A DNA stretch of 42,188 nucleotides from Bacteroidota bacterium (GTDB lineage: Bacteria > Bacteroidota > Ignavibacteria > UBA10030 > UBA8401). The position numbers and the translations under genes are program-made. Location of the stretch: NCBI GenBank assembly GCA_021796275.1, contig JAJYOI010000017.1, forward strand, positions 1-42,188. Direction: 5' to 3'. The number at the start of each line of letters is the position of its first letter. Position 1 is the first letter of the stretch. Below the pieces are notes generated by a model. It did no database searches. It was given only the letters and a program-made list of their open reading frames with translations, and had not been told where the DNA came from. Shown here one piece after another: positions 35,496-42,091 of this stretch.

Positions 35496-36998
35496 CTACG
35501 CTTCAGCGGCGTGTTTTAGTTTCTTCAGAAAAATCAAAATGAGAAGCCACGAAATAATTGCAGCAAAAACAAGTATTAAAAAGAATTGCCATAATTCTAA
35601 TTTAACATAAAATCGTCCGACAAATCCTGCAAGGTAACTGCCGACTGCTTGCCCAGCGAACCATCCTCCCATCATCATCCCTTTCATCCGCGGCGGCGCA
35701 ACTTTGGAAACAAACGAAATTCCCATCGGGCTTAAAAACAATTCTGCAAGCGTGATGACAAAATATGACGAAATCAGCCAGTACGGGCTGACACGCGCGA
35801 ACGCAGTCGTTGCCGCAGATGTGGAAGAAGGCAAACCGAGCGATGCAAAAATCATGATAGTGAATGCTAATGCGGTGACAAACATACCAAGCCCTATCTT
35901 GCCGGGAGAAGAAGGCTCCATTTTCTTTTTGTTGAGCCATGCAAATCCGCCGACGATGATCGGTGTGAGGAATAAAATAAACAGCGGATTGAACGACTGG
36001 AAGCTCTCGGGTGAAATCGGGCTGAGGTCGGAAAATGTGAAAAATTTGAATACGATGGCGGCAGCCGCAGCCAGCGACACTGCTCCGCAAATCGATCGCG
36101 CTTTTTTCGACGAAGCTTTTCTCACCGCGGTTGATAAACATAGAATGAGCGCCATAATTGAAAGGAGTGAAATTGGATTGAACAAAAGATAGGTCAGTCT
36201 GTCAACCATGGTTGCCGTATAATTTTTTGCAAACAATGTCAGCGTGAAGCCGTTCTGATAATAGGTCATCCAGAAAAAAATGATGATCGCAAAGATGATC
36301 AGCAGCGCGGTAATGCGTTCCTTTTCCTGCGGTTTTGTTAATATGATTTCTTCCTTCGGCGCGTGTGAATCTTTCGTCCGGTAATCCGCCGCCTGATAAT
36401 ATTTTCTAAACGACAAAAAAATCGTAATGCTGAGAAGAAGCCCGATCGAACAAACGCCGAATGCCGCATTGTACGCGTGGGCGAGCGAGGTGTGAAAATG
36501 CGTCAGCATAAAATTCTTTGTTGCCGCCGCGGCAATCGGCCCGAGGAACGCACCTAAATTTATTCCCATGTAAAAAATGTTGAACGCAGCATCTTTCAAT
36601 GAACCGTTCGATTGCGAATAGAGATTCCCGACGATGACATACGTGTTCGGTTTAAATAAACCGTTTCCGATCGCGATTATGCACAACGCGGTGAAGAGCA
36701 GCGCCGGCTCTTTCGTCGGCACAGCCAGCAACGCATAGCCGATGCACGACGTGCTTGCACCCAGGACGATGGTTCTGCCGTAACCCAACAACCGGTCGCT
36801 CACCATCCCGCCGAAAAGCGGAAGGAAGAAAGTCGCAGCGATGAATAAGCCGTAAATGTTTCCGATCGTTGCGGCATCCCAGTGAAAATTTTCCTGCAGG
36901 TAAAGAACGAAAATCGCGAGCACGGTATAGAAGCCGAACCGCTCCCACATTTCAGTGAAGAAAAGAACGTACAATCCCTTCGGATGATTTTTAAACAT
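35496..36998 (-). CDS. POT/PTR-family proton-dependent oligopeptide transporter
   Basis: 500 residues, 12-14 membrane helices. The proton-coupling ExxER motif is EMWERFGFY (about 16-24), and the PTR2 signature includes NIFYMGINLGAFLGP (about 140-155). Additional landmarks are GGMVSDRLLGYGRT and the C-terminal PPRMKGMMMGGWFAGQAVG. It imports di- and tripeptides into the cytoplasm with protons. Neighbouring S9 and M24 peptidases would supply such peptides. GAGG about 7 bases before the ATG acts as ribosome binding site. Upstream lie two palindromes (37034-37058 and 37114-37146). Confidence 0.95.
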   Translation of the reverse strand: MFKNHPKGLYVLFFTEMWERFGFYTVLAIFVLYLQENFHWDAATIGNIYGLFIAATFFLPLFGGMVSDRLLGYGRTIVLGASTSCIGYALLAVPTKEPALLFTALCIIAIGNGLFKPNTYVIVGNLYSQSNGSLKDAAFNIFYMGINLGAFLGPIAAAATKNFMLTHFHTSLAHAYNAAFGVCSIGLLLSITIFLSFRKYYQAADYRTKDSHAPKEEIILTKPQEKERITALLIIFAIIIFFWMTYYQNGFTLTLFAKNYTATMVDRLTYLLFNPISLLSIMALILCLSTAVRKASSKKARSICGAVSLAAAAAIVFKFFTFSDLSPISPESFQSFNPLFILFLTPIIVGGFAWLNKKKMEPSSPGKIGLGMFVTALAFTIMIFASLGLPSSTSAATTAFARVSPYWLISSYFVITLAELFLSPMGISFVSKVAPPRMKGMMMGGWFAGQAVGSYLAGFVGRFYVKLELWQFFLILVFAAIISWLLILIFLKKLKHAAEA

Positions 36999-37033
36999 TG
37001 GGCTGCCTCACTTGAATGAATGAGAGTTCAGTG

Positions 37034-37058
37034 CACGGTACGCTCAGGGCGCACCGTG
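37034..37058. repeat. Near-perfect inverted repeat upstream of POT gene
   Basis: Arms CACGGTACGC (37034-37043) and GCGCACCGTG (37049-37058) pair over 10 bp with one mismatch around a 5-base loop. It lies 35 bp before the POT start and would be in its 5' leader if transcription starts further upstream. It could be an operator, a leader hairpin or another small interspersed element. Confidence 0.5.
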
Positions 37059-37113
37059 ATTTTCAATTTGAAAGCGCAGGATAAATATAATCAGAAAATT
37101 TTTTAATTGTGCC

Positions 37114-37146
37114 AGATGTCGGACACCTCAGAGGTGTCCGACATCT
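37114..37146. repeat. Perfect 16-bp palindrome between UreH-like and POT genes
   Basis: Arms AGATGTCGGACACCTC (37114-37129) and GAGGTGTCCGACATCT (37131-37146), separated by a single A. It lies 15 bp downstream of the UreH-like gene stop on the minus strand. No T-run follows, so it is more likely an interspersed palindrome or mRNA-stabilising hairpin than an intrinsic terminator. Confidence 0.75.
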
Positions 37147-37161
37147 CTGCTGCTGTGTTTT

Positions 37162-37896
37162 TCAAAAGCTGAAACCAAGAAGCCAAATGCTTCCGATGCC
37201 AACCGCAAGTCCTGAACATACAAACATCACTCCGCGATATACTTTTGCTGTGCTTGCAAAACGGACCGAGAGCGAATTGATTGCAGAAGCAAAAAAGATC
37301 ATTGCGGCGATTGTTCCAATTCCGTACGAACCAAGGAACAGCACTGCCAGTGCGTTTGACGGCATGGCAAGCATTGGAACGATTGCAAAAACATGCGAGC
37401 TTCCGGCGAGGCCGTGCAGTGTGCCGATGCCGAACGCGGCGTGGGTGTGAATATGATTCTTTGCTGAATGCGATTTTACATCTGCACTGCTGTGAATGTG
37501 AACGTGTTCATGCGTTTCGCCGTCGTGAACATGTAGATGAGTATGAACATGCAATGCCTGACGCAGCGTCCACAGACCGATGCCGATCAAAATGACGCCG
37601 ACGAAACGATCGCTCCAGCTCGAAATAAGATCAATCGGCAAAATATCGCGCAGGATAAGCGATAGAATTCCGACAACAGCTACACCCGAAGCATGTCCCA
37701 GTCCCCAGCGCAGACCGGTGCGCCATGCACCGCGCTCGCGTTTCTCAGCCAAAGGCTGATCCGCCTCTGGCGGAATTGCCAGCGGCGCGATAGCGGCAAG
37801 ATGATCGGGTCCGGAAAAAACGTGAATGACGCCCGCAGTGATTCCTGCTATAATAATAAGCACCAGCGATGTTTGGCTGAAAATAAAATTATGCAT
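37162..37896 (-). CDS. UreH/NiCoT-like nickel or cobalt transporter with His-rich loop
   Basis: 244 residues from the ATG at 37896, 7 bp after the S9 peptidase... stop on the opposite side of the gap (the frame to 38016 would overlap that gene and is not used). Six membrane helices are likely. The family metal-site motif in helix 1 is GVIHVFSGPDHLAAIAPLAI, and WGLGHASGVAVVGIL and GTLHGLAGSSHVFAIVPML are also conserved. A cytoplasmic loop at about 125-165 is dense in His (HVHTHLHVHDGETHEHVHIH), suited to metal binding. Residues 42-52 (PPEADQPLAEK) come from an inserted palindromic element that separates HLAAIAPL from the next helix. The transported metal (Ni, Co or other) is inferred from the family only; no urease or hydrogenase gene is nearby. 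Confidence 0.87.
   Translation of the reverse strand: MHNFIFSQTSLVLIIIAGITAGVIHVFSGPDHLAAIAPLAIPPEADQPLAEKRERGAWRTGLRWGLGHASGVAVVGILSLILRDILPIDLISSWSDRFVGVILIGIGLWTLRQALHVHTHLHVHDGETHEHVHIHSSADVKSHSAKNHIHTHAAFGIGTLHGLAGSSHVFAIVPMLAMPSNALAVLFLGSYGIGTIAAMIFFASAINSLSVRFASTAKVYRGVMFVCSGLAVGIGSIWLLGFSF
37742..37775 (-). repeat. 34-bp double-hairpin element inside the UreH-like gene (copy B)
   Basis: Minus strand: TTCCGCC-AGA-GGCGGA, then TCAGCC-TTT-GGCTGAGAA. Both stems are perfect (TCCGCC/GGCGGA and TCAGCC/GGCTGA). It encodes PPEADQPLAEK in the loop after helix 1. Relative to copy A at 31637-31670, positions 4 and 14 change together, as do 19 and 29, so the stems are kept while the bases differ. 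Confidence 0.8.
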
Positions 37897-37903
37897 ACAA
37901 AGA

Positions 37904-39913
37904 TTATTCCTTCTCCAAAGTGTACTTGGAAAACCATTGTACCGAACGATCAAGAACGTTGATATATTCGTTCGGTTCGTTGCGCAAGCCGTGTCCGGCT
38001 CGTGGATACACGACAAATTCTACAGTCCGTCCGAGTTCGTGAAGCGCCTGATACATTTCGCGCGAGTTGGCAATGTTTGTGTACACATCTTCAGTGCCGT
38101 GAAGAATCAGCGTCGGCGTGATAATATTTTTTACGTACGCCATTGCCGATGTGCGGATCCACAAACTGTTCGTGTCAAGCGGCTTCTCCCAGTAATTGTA
38201 ACCGAAATACATTTGTTCGAATGACGGCTGAAATGAATTGCTCCAATCGGTGAACCAGCTAAAGATGCCATACATTGAAACGGCAGATTTGAATCGCGGC
38301 GTCTGCGAAATCGTCCAGTTCGTCATGTACCCGCCGTAACTGCCGCCGGTCACGCCCATTTTTGTACTGTCCACAAATCCTTTTTGAATCAAATAATCAA
38401 CCACATCCATCGCGTCACGGAAATCGCCGCCGCCAAGATCATACCGGTTCGACTGCGCAAATTCATCCGAGCAACCCGCGCTCCCGCGCACGTTCGGCAT
38501 CACCACCATCGCTCCTTCGTCCGCAATCTCCTGTACGGGATAATATTGGTACCACACATTATGATAATTGCCGAACGGCCCGCCGTGATAGGCGAGCAGC
38601 AGCGGGTACTTTTTCCCATCAACATACCCTGCCGGCTTTACAAGCACCGCTTCGATGTCATATTTCCCGTCGCGGCTTTTCACAGAAATCACTTCTTGCG
38701 ATGTCTGTGGAAACTCCGCAAGCTGTTTGGAAAAATCGGTCAGCGTTTCAACGCTCCCTTTTCTTATCAGAGCAATCTCACACAGTGTCGTTGCCGTTTC
38801 CTTTGTAGTAGCAAGAAGTCCCGATTTGCTTGTGGAGATTTCAGAAAGTGTGAATGCACCGTCGGTAAGCTTTTCAAGTTTTCCGGATTCGGGATTTACT
38901 TTGTAAAGATACGCGTTTGTCCGCTCGTTCGTTTCGACAATGATTGTCTTTCCATCGGGCGACCACTCACAATTATTAGCGGCATACGTGAACGATTTTG
39001 TAAGATTGCGGCTGCTTTTTCCATCTGCATTCATCACGTTCAGTTCCGTTTTTGCAAACTCGATGTCAGGAACGGTCTGCGTGATATAGGCAATGAATTT
39101 TCCATCCGGCGAGAACCGAGCATGGGTTTCCGGTCCGGCGGCAGAGGTAAGCTGTGTTTGATTGCCGTCAATGTTAATCGTCCAGAGATCGTATTTCTGT
39201 GCATCGTTGTACTCGCCTGTGTAATTAGTTTGATACACAAGCGTTTTGTTGTCCGGCGACCATGAAAGGTCTTCCACGCCCCGGTCAAGCGTTTTCACTT
39301 TGCGCGCAGTTCGTGATGCAACGTTGAACAGCCAAAAATCTTTTTCCTGTTTCGGATCGAGCGACGATGTCCAATCCATTTTCAGGTTCTTCCGCTGTTC
39401 TGTCTCTGCTTGCTTTTCTTTAGAAAGCTCTTCCTCTGAAAGAATGGCAATTGTCTTTCCATCTGGCGACCAATGATATTCTTCTATTCCATTCGGAAGA
39501 TCGGTCAATGCGGTTGCTTCGCCGCCGTTCATCGGCAAAGCAAAAAGCTGAGGTGTGCCACGATGCTTGTGAAGCGTATCGTCAAGAAAATCGCGTGATG
39601 AAACAAACGTCAGCCATTTTCCATCCGGCGACCAGGCAGGAGAATAGCAACTTGCCGTTGACGATGTCATTTGTCGCACGGATTTGTCCGCGATAGTGAG
39701 AAGATACACCTGTGTCATCCATGTGCTGGTTTCAAGATTCGGCTTGCGAATCGTGAAGGCAATCAGTTTCCCATCAGGCGAAAGTGCAATAGACGACGGC
39801 ATTTCAAGTTTCACATGATCGATGGCGGTGAAGTTTCGCTGCGCGCCAAAAGTAAAAACCTGCGGCACAGTGGTAATCAAAAAGATGTAAAATGCAGTGC
39901 GAAAGTTTTTCAT
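37904..39913 (-). CDS. Exported S9 family prolyl oligopeptidase-like peptidase
   Basis: 669 residues. Signal peptide FRTAFYIFLITTVPQVFTFG. The N-terminal beta-propeller (about 30-400) has repeated WSPDGK units (SPAWSPDGKWLTFVS, YHWSPDGKTIAIL, LSWSPDNKTLVY, CEWSPDGKTIIVE). The C-terminal alpha/beta-hydrolase domain has Ser525 in GGSYGGYM, Asp609 in HGTEDVY and His641 in AGHGLRNE, a complete catalytic triad. Such enzymes cleave short peptides, often acylaminoacyl or dipeptidyl substrates. Periplasmic location is inferred from the signal. The UreH-like gene follows 7 bp downstream on the same strand. Only 27 bp separate it from the GNAT gene upstream. Confidence 0.94.
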   Translation of the reverse strand: MKNFRTAFYIFLITTVPQVFTFGAQRNFTAIDHVKLEMPSSIALSPDGKLIAFTIRKPNLETSTWMTQVYLLTIADKSVRQMTSSTASCYSPAWSPDGKWLTFVSSRDFLDDTLHKHRGTPQLFALPMNGGEATALTDLPNGIEEYHWSPDGKTIAILSEEELSKEKQAETEQRKNLKMDWTSSLDPKQEKDFWLFNVASRTARKVKTLDRGVEDLSWSPDNKTLVYQTNYTGEYNDAQKYDLWTINIDGNQTQLTSAAGPETHARFSPDGKFIAYITQTVPDIEFAKTELNVMNADGKSSRNLTKSFTYAANNCEWSPDGKTIIVETNERTNAYLYKVNPESGKLEKLTDGAFTLSEISTSKSGLLATTKETATTLCEIALIRKGSVETLTDFSKQLAEFPQTSQEVISVKSRDGKYDIEAVLVKPAGYVDGKKYPLLLAYHGGPFGNYHNVWYQYYPVQEIADEGAMVVMPNVRGSAGCSDEFAQSNRYDLGGGDFRDAMDVVDYLIQKGFVDSTKMGVTGGSYGGYMTNWTISQTPRFKSAVSMYGIFSWFTDWSNSFQPSFEQMYFGYNYWEKPLDTNSLWIRTSAMAYVKNIITPTLILHGTEDVYTNIANSREMYQALHELGRTVEFVVYPRAGHGLRNEPNEYINVLDRSVQWFSKYTLEKE

Positions 39914-39940
39914 AGAATGTTCTTCCTATAATAAAGAGTT

Positions 39941-40420
39941 TCAGACAAAATCATGTCCAATCTCCAACTCCATATACACAGTTCCTTCAAGCGGATTATG
40001 GTAATATGGCTCCACAGTTTTAAATCCAAGTGAATGGTACAGTGCAATAGCCGGCTGAAGCTTCTGCAATGTATCGAGCCGCATTGTGCGGTAGCCGATT
40101 GCATGTGCTTCGCGAATGATCGCAACGGCAAGCTCGCGCCCGGTGCCGTCGCCGCGGAATTCCGTACGGACGAACAACCGTTTCATCTCGCAGATTCCGT
40201 CGGACATTTTTCTTAATGCTACACAGCCAGAAACTTTTCCTTCACTCGTCGCAATCAGCAATCGTCCATCGGGAGACGCGTATTTTCCGGGCAAGCCTGC
40301 AAGCTCTTCTTCAAATCCCTGAAAGCACAAATCTTCATCAAGCTCTTTTTCGTATTCACGAAAAAGCTGACGGACAATTTCCATCTGTTCATCCGAAACT
40401 GTATGAATGACGCAGCTCAT
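39941..40420 (-). CDS. GNAT family N-acetyltransferase
   Basis: 159 residues from the ATG at 40420; the in-frame codon two positions earlier is TTG. That ATG overlaps the stop of the serine hydrolase gene by four bases, so the two are probably co-translated. Motif A is VRTEFRGDGTGRELAVAII with the acetyl-CoA pyrophosphate loop RGDGTG, and motif B is DTLQKLQPAIALYHSLGFK. Substrate not predictable; the group resembles small-molecule and amino-acid acetyltransferases. GGAA just before the start is a weak ribosome binding site. Confidence 0.9.
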   Translation of the reverse strand: MSCVIHTVSDEQMEIVRQLFREYEKELDEDLCFQGFEEELAGLPGKYASPDGRLLIATSEGKVSGCVALRKMSDGICEMKRLFVRTEFRGDGTGRELAVAIIREAHAIGYRTMRLDTLQKLQPAIALYHSLGFKTVEPYYHNPLEGTVYMELEIGHDFV

Positions 40421-41355
40421 TTCCAATAGTTCTCCATTCCGTCAGCGGGCTTCCATGTTGATGCCGGCTCAAAGTAATGCCACAGCAATCGTGAAACATT
40501 TCGCAAAAGCACATAGCCTTCGTTGTCTTCTGCCCACCGCTGGTCTTGCTGGTGATTGGTGATGACGCAGAAAACATAATCGCCCGATGGCGCACTCACG
40601 AATACCGTCTCGGATTTCGATGCATCCACGGCACCGTCCTTTGCCGCAACATGAACATCCGGCGGAATTTCTCCGAGCGCCATCTTGTCCCAATAATCGC
40701 GTGAGAGCACGCGGAACATTTCTTCGCTCGCGGCGGGACTCACCGCTTTGCCGTCATGAATCATTGTGAAGAGTCCGCACATTTCGTGCGGCGTCGTTTG
40801 TCCCCAGCCGTATTTTTCCCAATCGCCGTGTCTGCCCGGTGTGCGCGAGTTGACACGTGTGTTGTGAAAGCCGTGATCTTCTAACCATTGATTAATTGCT
40901 TGCCCACTATCCGCAAGCGTTTGGCACCACAATGCCGCAATGTTATCGCTCATCGTCATCATTAGCATCGCAACTTCGGCAAGAGGAATGCGCGTGCTGT
41001 CTTTCAGCGAGCCGCAGATGCCGCCGTCGCCGTACGAATTGAGCGAATCGCGGTACACGAGCACCGAATCGTATTTCAATTCGCCTTTGTCAACCCTGTC
41101 AAACAGTTTCAGCATGATGGAAACTTTGATCATGCTCGCCGTCGGAAAAAGCGTGTCGGCGTTGATGGCGACAGTTTTCCCGGTTGAAAACTGATGAACA
41201 TAGATTCCGACTTGACCGCGAAAGTCTTTAATAAGGTCACTCAACTTTTGCTGAAGCACGGGGTCTTCTGTCGTCGGAGGATATATTTGCTGTGCAGCGA
41301 GCGGCGCAATCATAAAAAAAATTACCGAAAGCACAGTGAGAAAAAGTTTTTTCAT
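40417..41355 (-). CDS. Beta-lactamase-fold serine hydrolase (class A-related)
   Basis: 312 residues. Signal peptide LFLTVLSVIFFMIAPLAA. The active-site motif SxxK is S74-M-I-K77, SDN is at 136-138 (MTMSDNIAA), and the third motif, KTG in most class A enzymes, is K239-D-G (AAKDGAV). The omega-loop Glu (ExxLN) of true class A beta-lactamases is not found; the corresponding segment reads NSRTPGRHGDWEKYGWG. It may therefore be a penicillin-binding or D,D-peptidase-like hydrolase, or a weak lactamase, rather than a full beta-lactamase. Periplasmic by signal peptide. The GNAT gene overlaps its stop by four bases. Confidence 0.85.
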   Translation of the reverse strand: MKKLFLTVLSVIFFMIAPLAAQQIYPPTTEDPVLQQKLSDLIKDFRGQVGIYVHQFSTGKTVAINADTLFPTASMIKVSIMLKLFDRVDKGELKYDSVLVYRDSLNSYGDGGICGSLKDSTRIPLAEVAMLMMTMSDNIAALWCQTLADSGQAINQWLEDHGFHNTRVNSRTPGRHGDWEKYGWGQTTPHEMCGLFTMIHDGKAVSPAASEEMFRVLSRDYWDKMALGEIPPDVHVAAKDGAVDASKSETVFVSAPSGDYVFCVITNHQQDQRWAEDNEGYVLLRNVSRLLWHYFEPASTWKPADGMENYWK

Positions 41356-41376
41356 GAAAATTTGTCCTTATCGTTT

Positions 41377-41420
41377 TCATTGCGTCATTGCGGTAATTAT
41401 TTTTTCACCGCTAAGACGCT
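41377..41420. repeat. Left copy of a 40-bp palindromic direct repeat flanking the transposase
   Basis: Matches 42042-42081 at 36 of 40 positions in the same orientation; the final 22 bases are identical. Internally it is an imperfect inverted repeat: GCGTCATTGCGGT pairs with ACCGCTAAGACGC around an AT-rich centre. It lies just upstream of the serine hydrolase start. Confidence 0.75.
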
Positions 41421-41437
41421 ATTCATATTTTGCAGAA

Positions 41438-41450
41438 ATCCCGAAGGGAT
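41438..41450 (-). repeat. REP-like hairpin L1
   Basis: ATCCC-GAA-GGGAT, a 5-bp perfect stem. On the minus strand it reads ATCATCCCTTCGGGATTTC, matching the other three copies in the core TCA-nnCC-TTC-GGnn-TT layout. Confidence 0.7.
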
Positions 41451-41487
41451 GATATTATTATAGCATTGTTGTTAAAGCCTATATCAA

Positions 41488-41500
41488 ACCCCGAAGGGGT
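41488..41500 (-). repeat. REP-like hairpin L2, at the 3' end of the transposase gene
   Basis: ACCCC-GAA-GGGGT, a 5-bp perfect stem. On the minus strand it reads TGTCACCCCTTCGGGGTTTG. It lies 4 bases downstream of the transposase stop codon and in the same orientation as L1. Confidence 0.75.
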
Positions 41501-41504
41501 GACA

Positions 41505-41966
41505 TTATTCGATCCATTCAAAAAGATACCTCTCTTCATACAGAATATTAAACGCTTTCAACAATCCGAGATATTCTTCTTTGAATGTTCTCTTTTTGTG
41601 ATGCTGTTCCTGATTTTTAATATAATTGTACACTCTTTCGATTTGTGAATGCCCGTACGAAAATGCGCTGTACCCTTCTTGCCAGGAAAATTTTCCTTTG
41701 ATGAGATGGTTGTCGTTAATGAAATTGGTTGAATTGTTTTTTATATCTCTGACTAAATCTGCAATTTTCATCGAAGGCTTTAATCCCACAAAAACGTGGA
41801 TATGATCGGGCATCCCATTGACAATAATCGGCTTTTGTTCTTTCCTCTTAATAATGCCAGCAATGTATTTATGCAAATCGTTTTTCCATGACGCCCCGAT
41901 GAGATTTTGCCTGCCGCGTACCGCAAATACAATTTGGAGATAGATTTGTGAATATGTGCCTGCCAT
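41505..41966 (-). CDS. REP-associated tyrosine transposase-like protein (IS200/Y1_Tnp family)
   Basis: 153 residues from the ATG at 41966; an in-frame GTG at 41975 lies inside a hairpin and is less likely. HUH nuclease fold: GMPDHIHVFVGL carries the HxH metal motif (His55, His57), and the nucleophile is Tyr115 in YNYIKNQEQHH, with the Gln four residues on that also completes the metal site. The KFSWQEGYSAFSYGHSQI segment is typical of the Bacteroidota branch. These enzymes cut and rejoin single-stranded DNA at hairpins. No TnpB gene or second IS gene is present. The gene sits between REP-like hairpins. AAGGAG 8 bases before the ATG is inside hairpin R1. Confidence 0.92.
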   Translation of the reverse strand: MAGTYSQIYLQIVFAVRGRQNLIGASWKNDLHKYIAGIIKRKEQKPIIVNGMPDHIHVFVGLKPSMKIADLVRDIKNNSTNFINDNHLIKGKFSWQEGYSAFSYGHSQIERVYNYIKNQEQHHKKRTFKEEYLGLLKAFNILYEERYLFEWIE

Positions 41967-41986
41967 CTTTGTCACTCCTTCGGAGT
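41967..41986 (-). promoter_or_regulatory. Ribosome binding site of the transposase sequestered in hairpin R1
   Basis: On the minus strand, ACTCC-GAA-GGAGT (41986-41974) contains AAGGAG at 41980-41975, eight bases before the ATG. If the RNA hairpin forms, the Shine-Dalgarno is half in the loop and half in the 3' arm and would be hidden. This could limit transposase translation. Inferred from sequence only. Confidence 0.5.
41974..41986 (+). repeat. REP-like hairpin R1
   Basis: ACTCC-TTC-GGAGT, a 5-bp perfect stem. On the plus strand it reads TGTCACTCCTTCGGAGTTTT, opposite in orientation to L1 and L2. Its stem differs from theirs at two paired positions with pairing kept. Confidence 0.75.
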
Positions 41987-42024
41987 TTTAGTTGTTGGCG
42001 GATTTCTTTTTCTATAACAATGTC

Positions 42025-42037
42025 AGCCCTTCGGGCT
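42025..42037 (+). repeat. REP-like hairpin R2
   Basis: AGCCC-TTC-GGGCT, a 5-bp stem. On the plus strand it reads TGTCAGCCCTTCGGGCTTGC, same orientation as R1. The preceding CTATAACAATGTCA resembles the CTATAATAATATCA that precedes L1 on the other strand. Confidence 0.7.
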
Positions 42038-42041
42038 TGCA

Positions 42042-42081
42042 TCATCGCGTCTTTGTGGCAATTATTTTTTCACCGCTAAGA
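42042..42081. repeat. Right copy of the 40-bp palindromic direct repeat
   Basis: Same as 41377-41416 at 36 of 40 positions, 665 bp away, same orientation. The inverted-repeat arms are somewhat more degraded here (GCGTCTTTGTGG against CCGCTAAGATGC). Confidence 0.75.
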
Positions 42082-42091
42082 TGCAAAGGTG

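Noticed and set aside
38384-39265. A 293-codon plus-strand frame opposite the S9 peptidase gene
   Set aside because: The minus-strand gene has a full catalytic triad and propeller motifs. The opposite frame is Arg/His/Cys-rich without any motif, as expected of an antisense shadow.
41505-41966. The transposase as part of an IS605-type element with TnpB and a guide RNA
   Set aside because: No TnpB-like frame lies on either side and the hairpin arrangement fits REP/RAYT instead.
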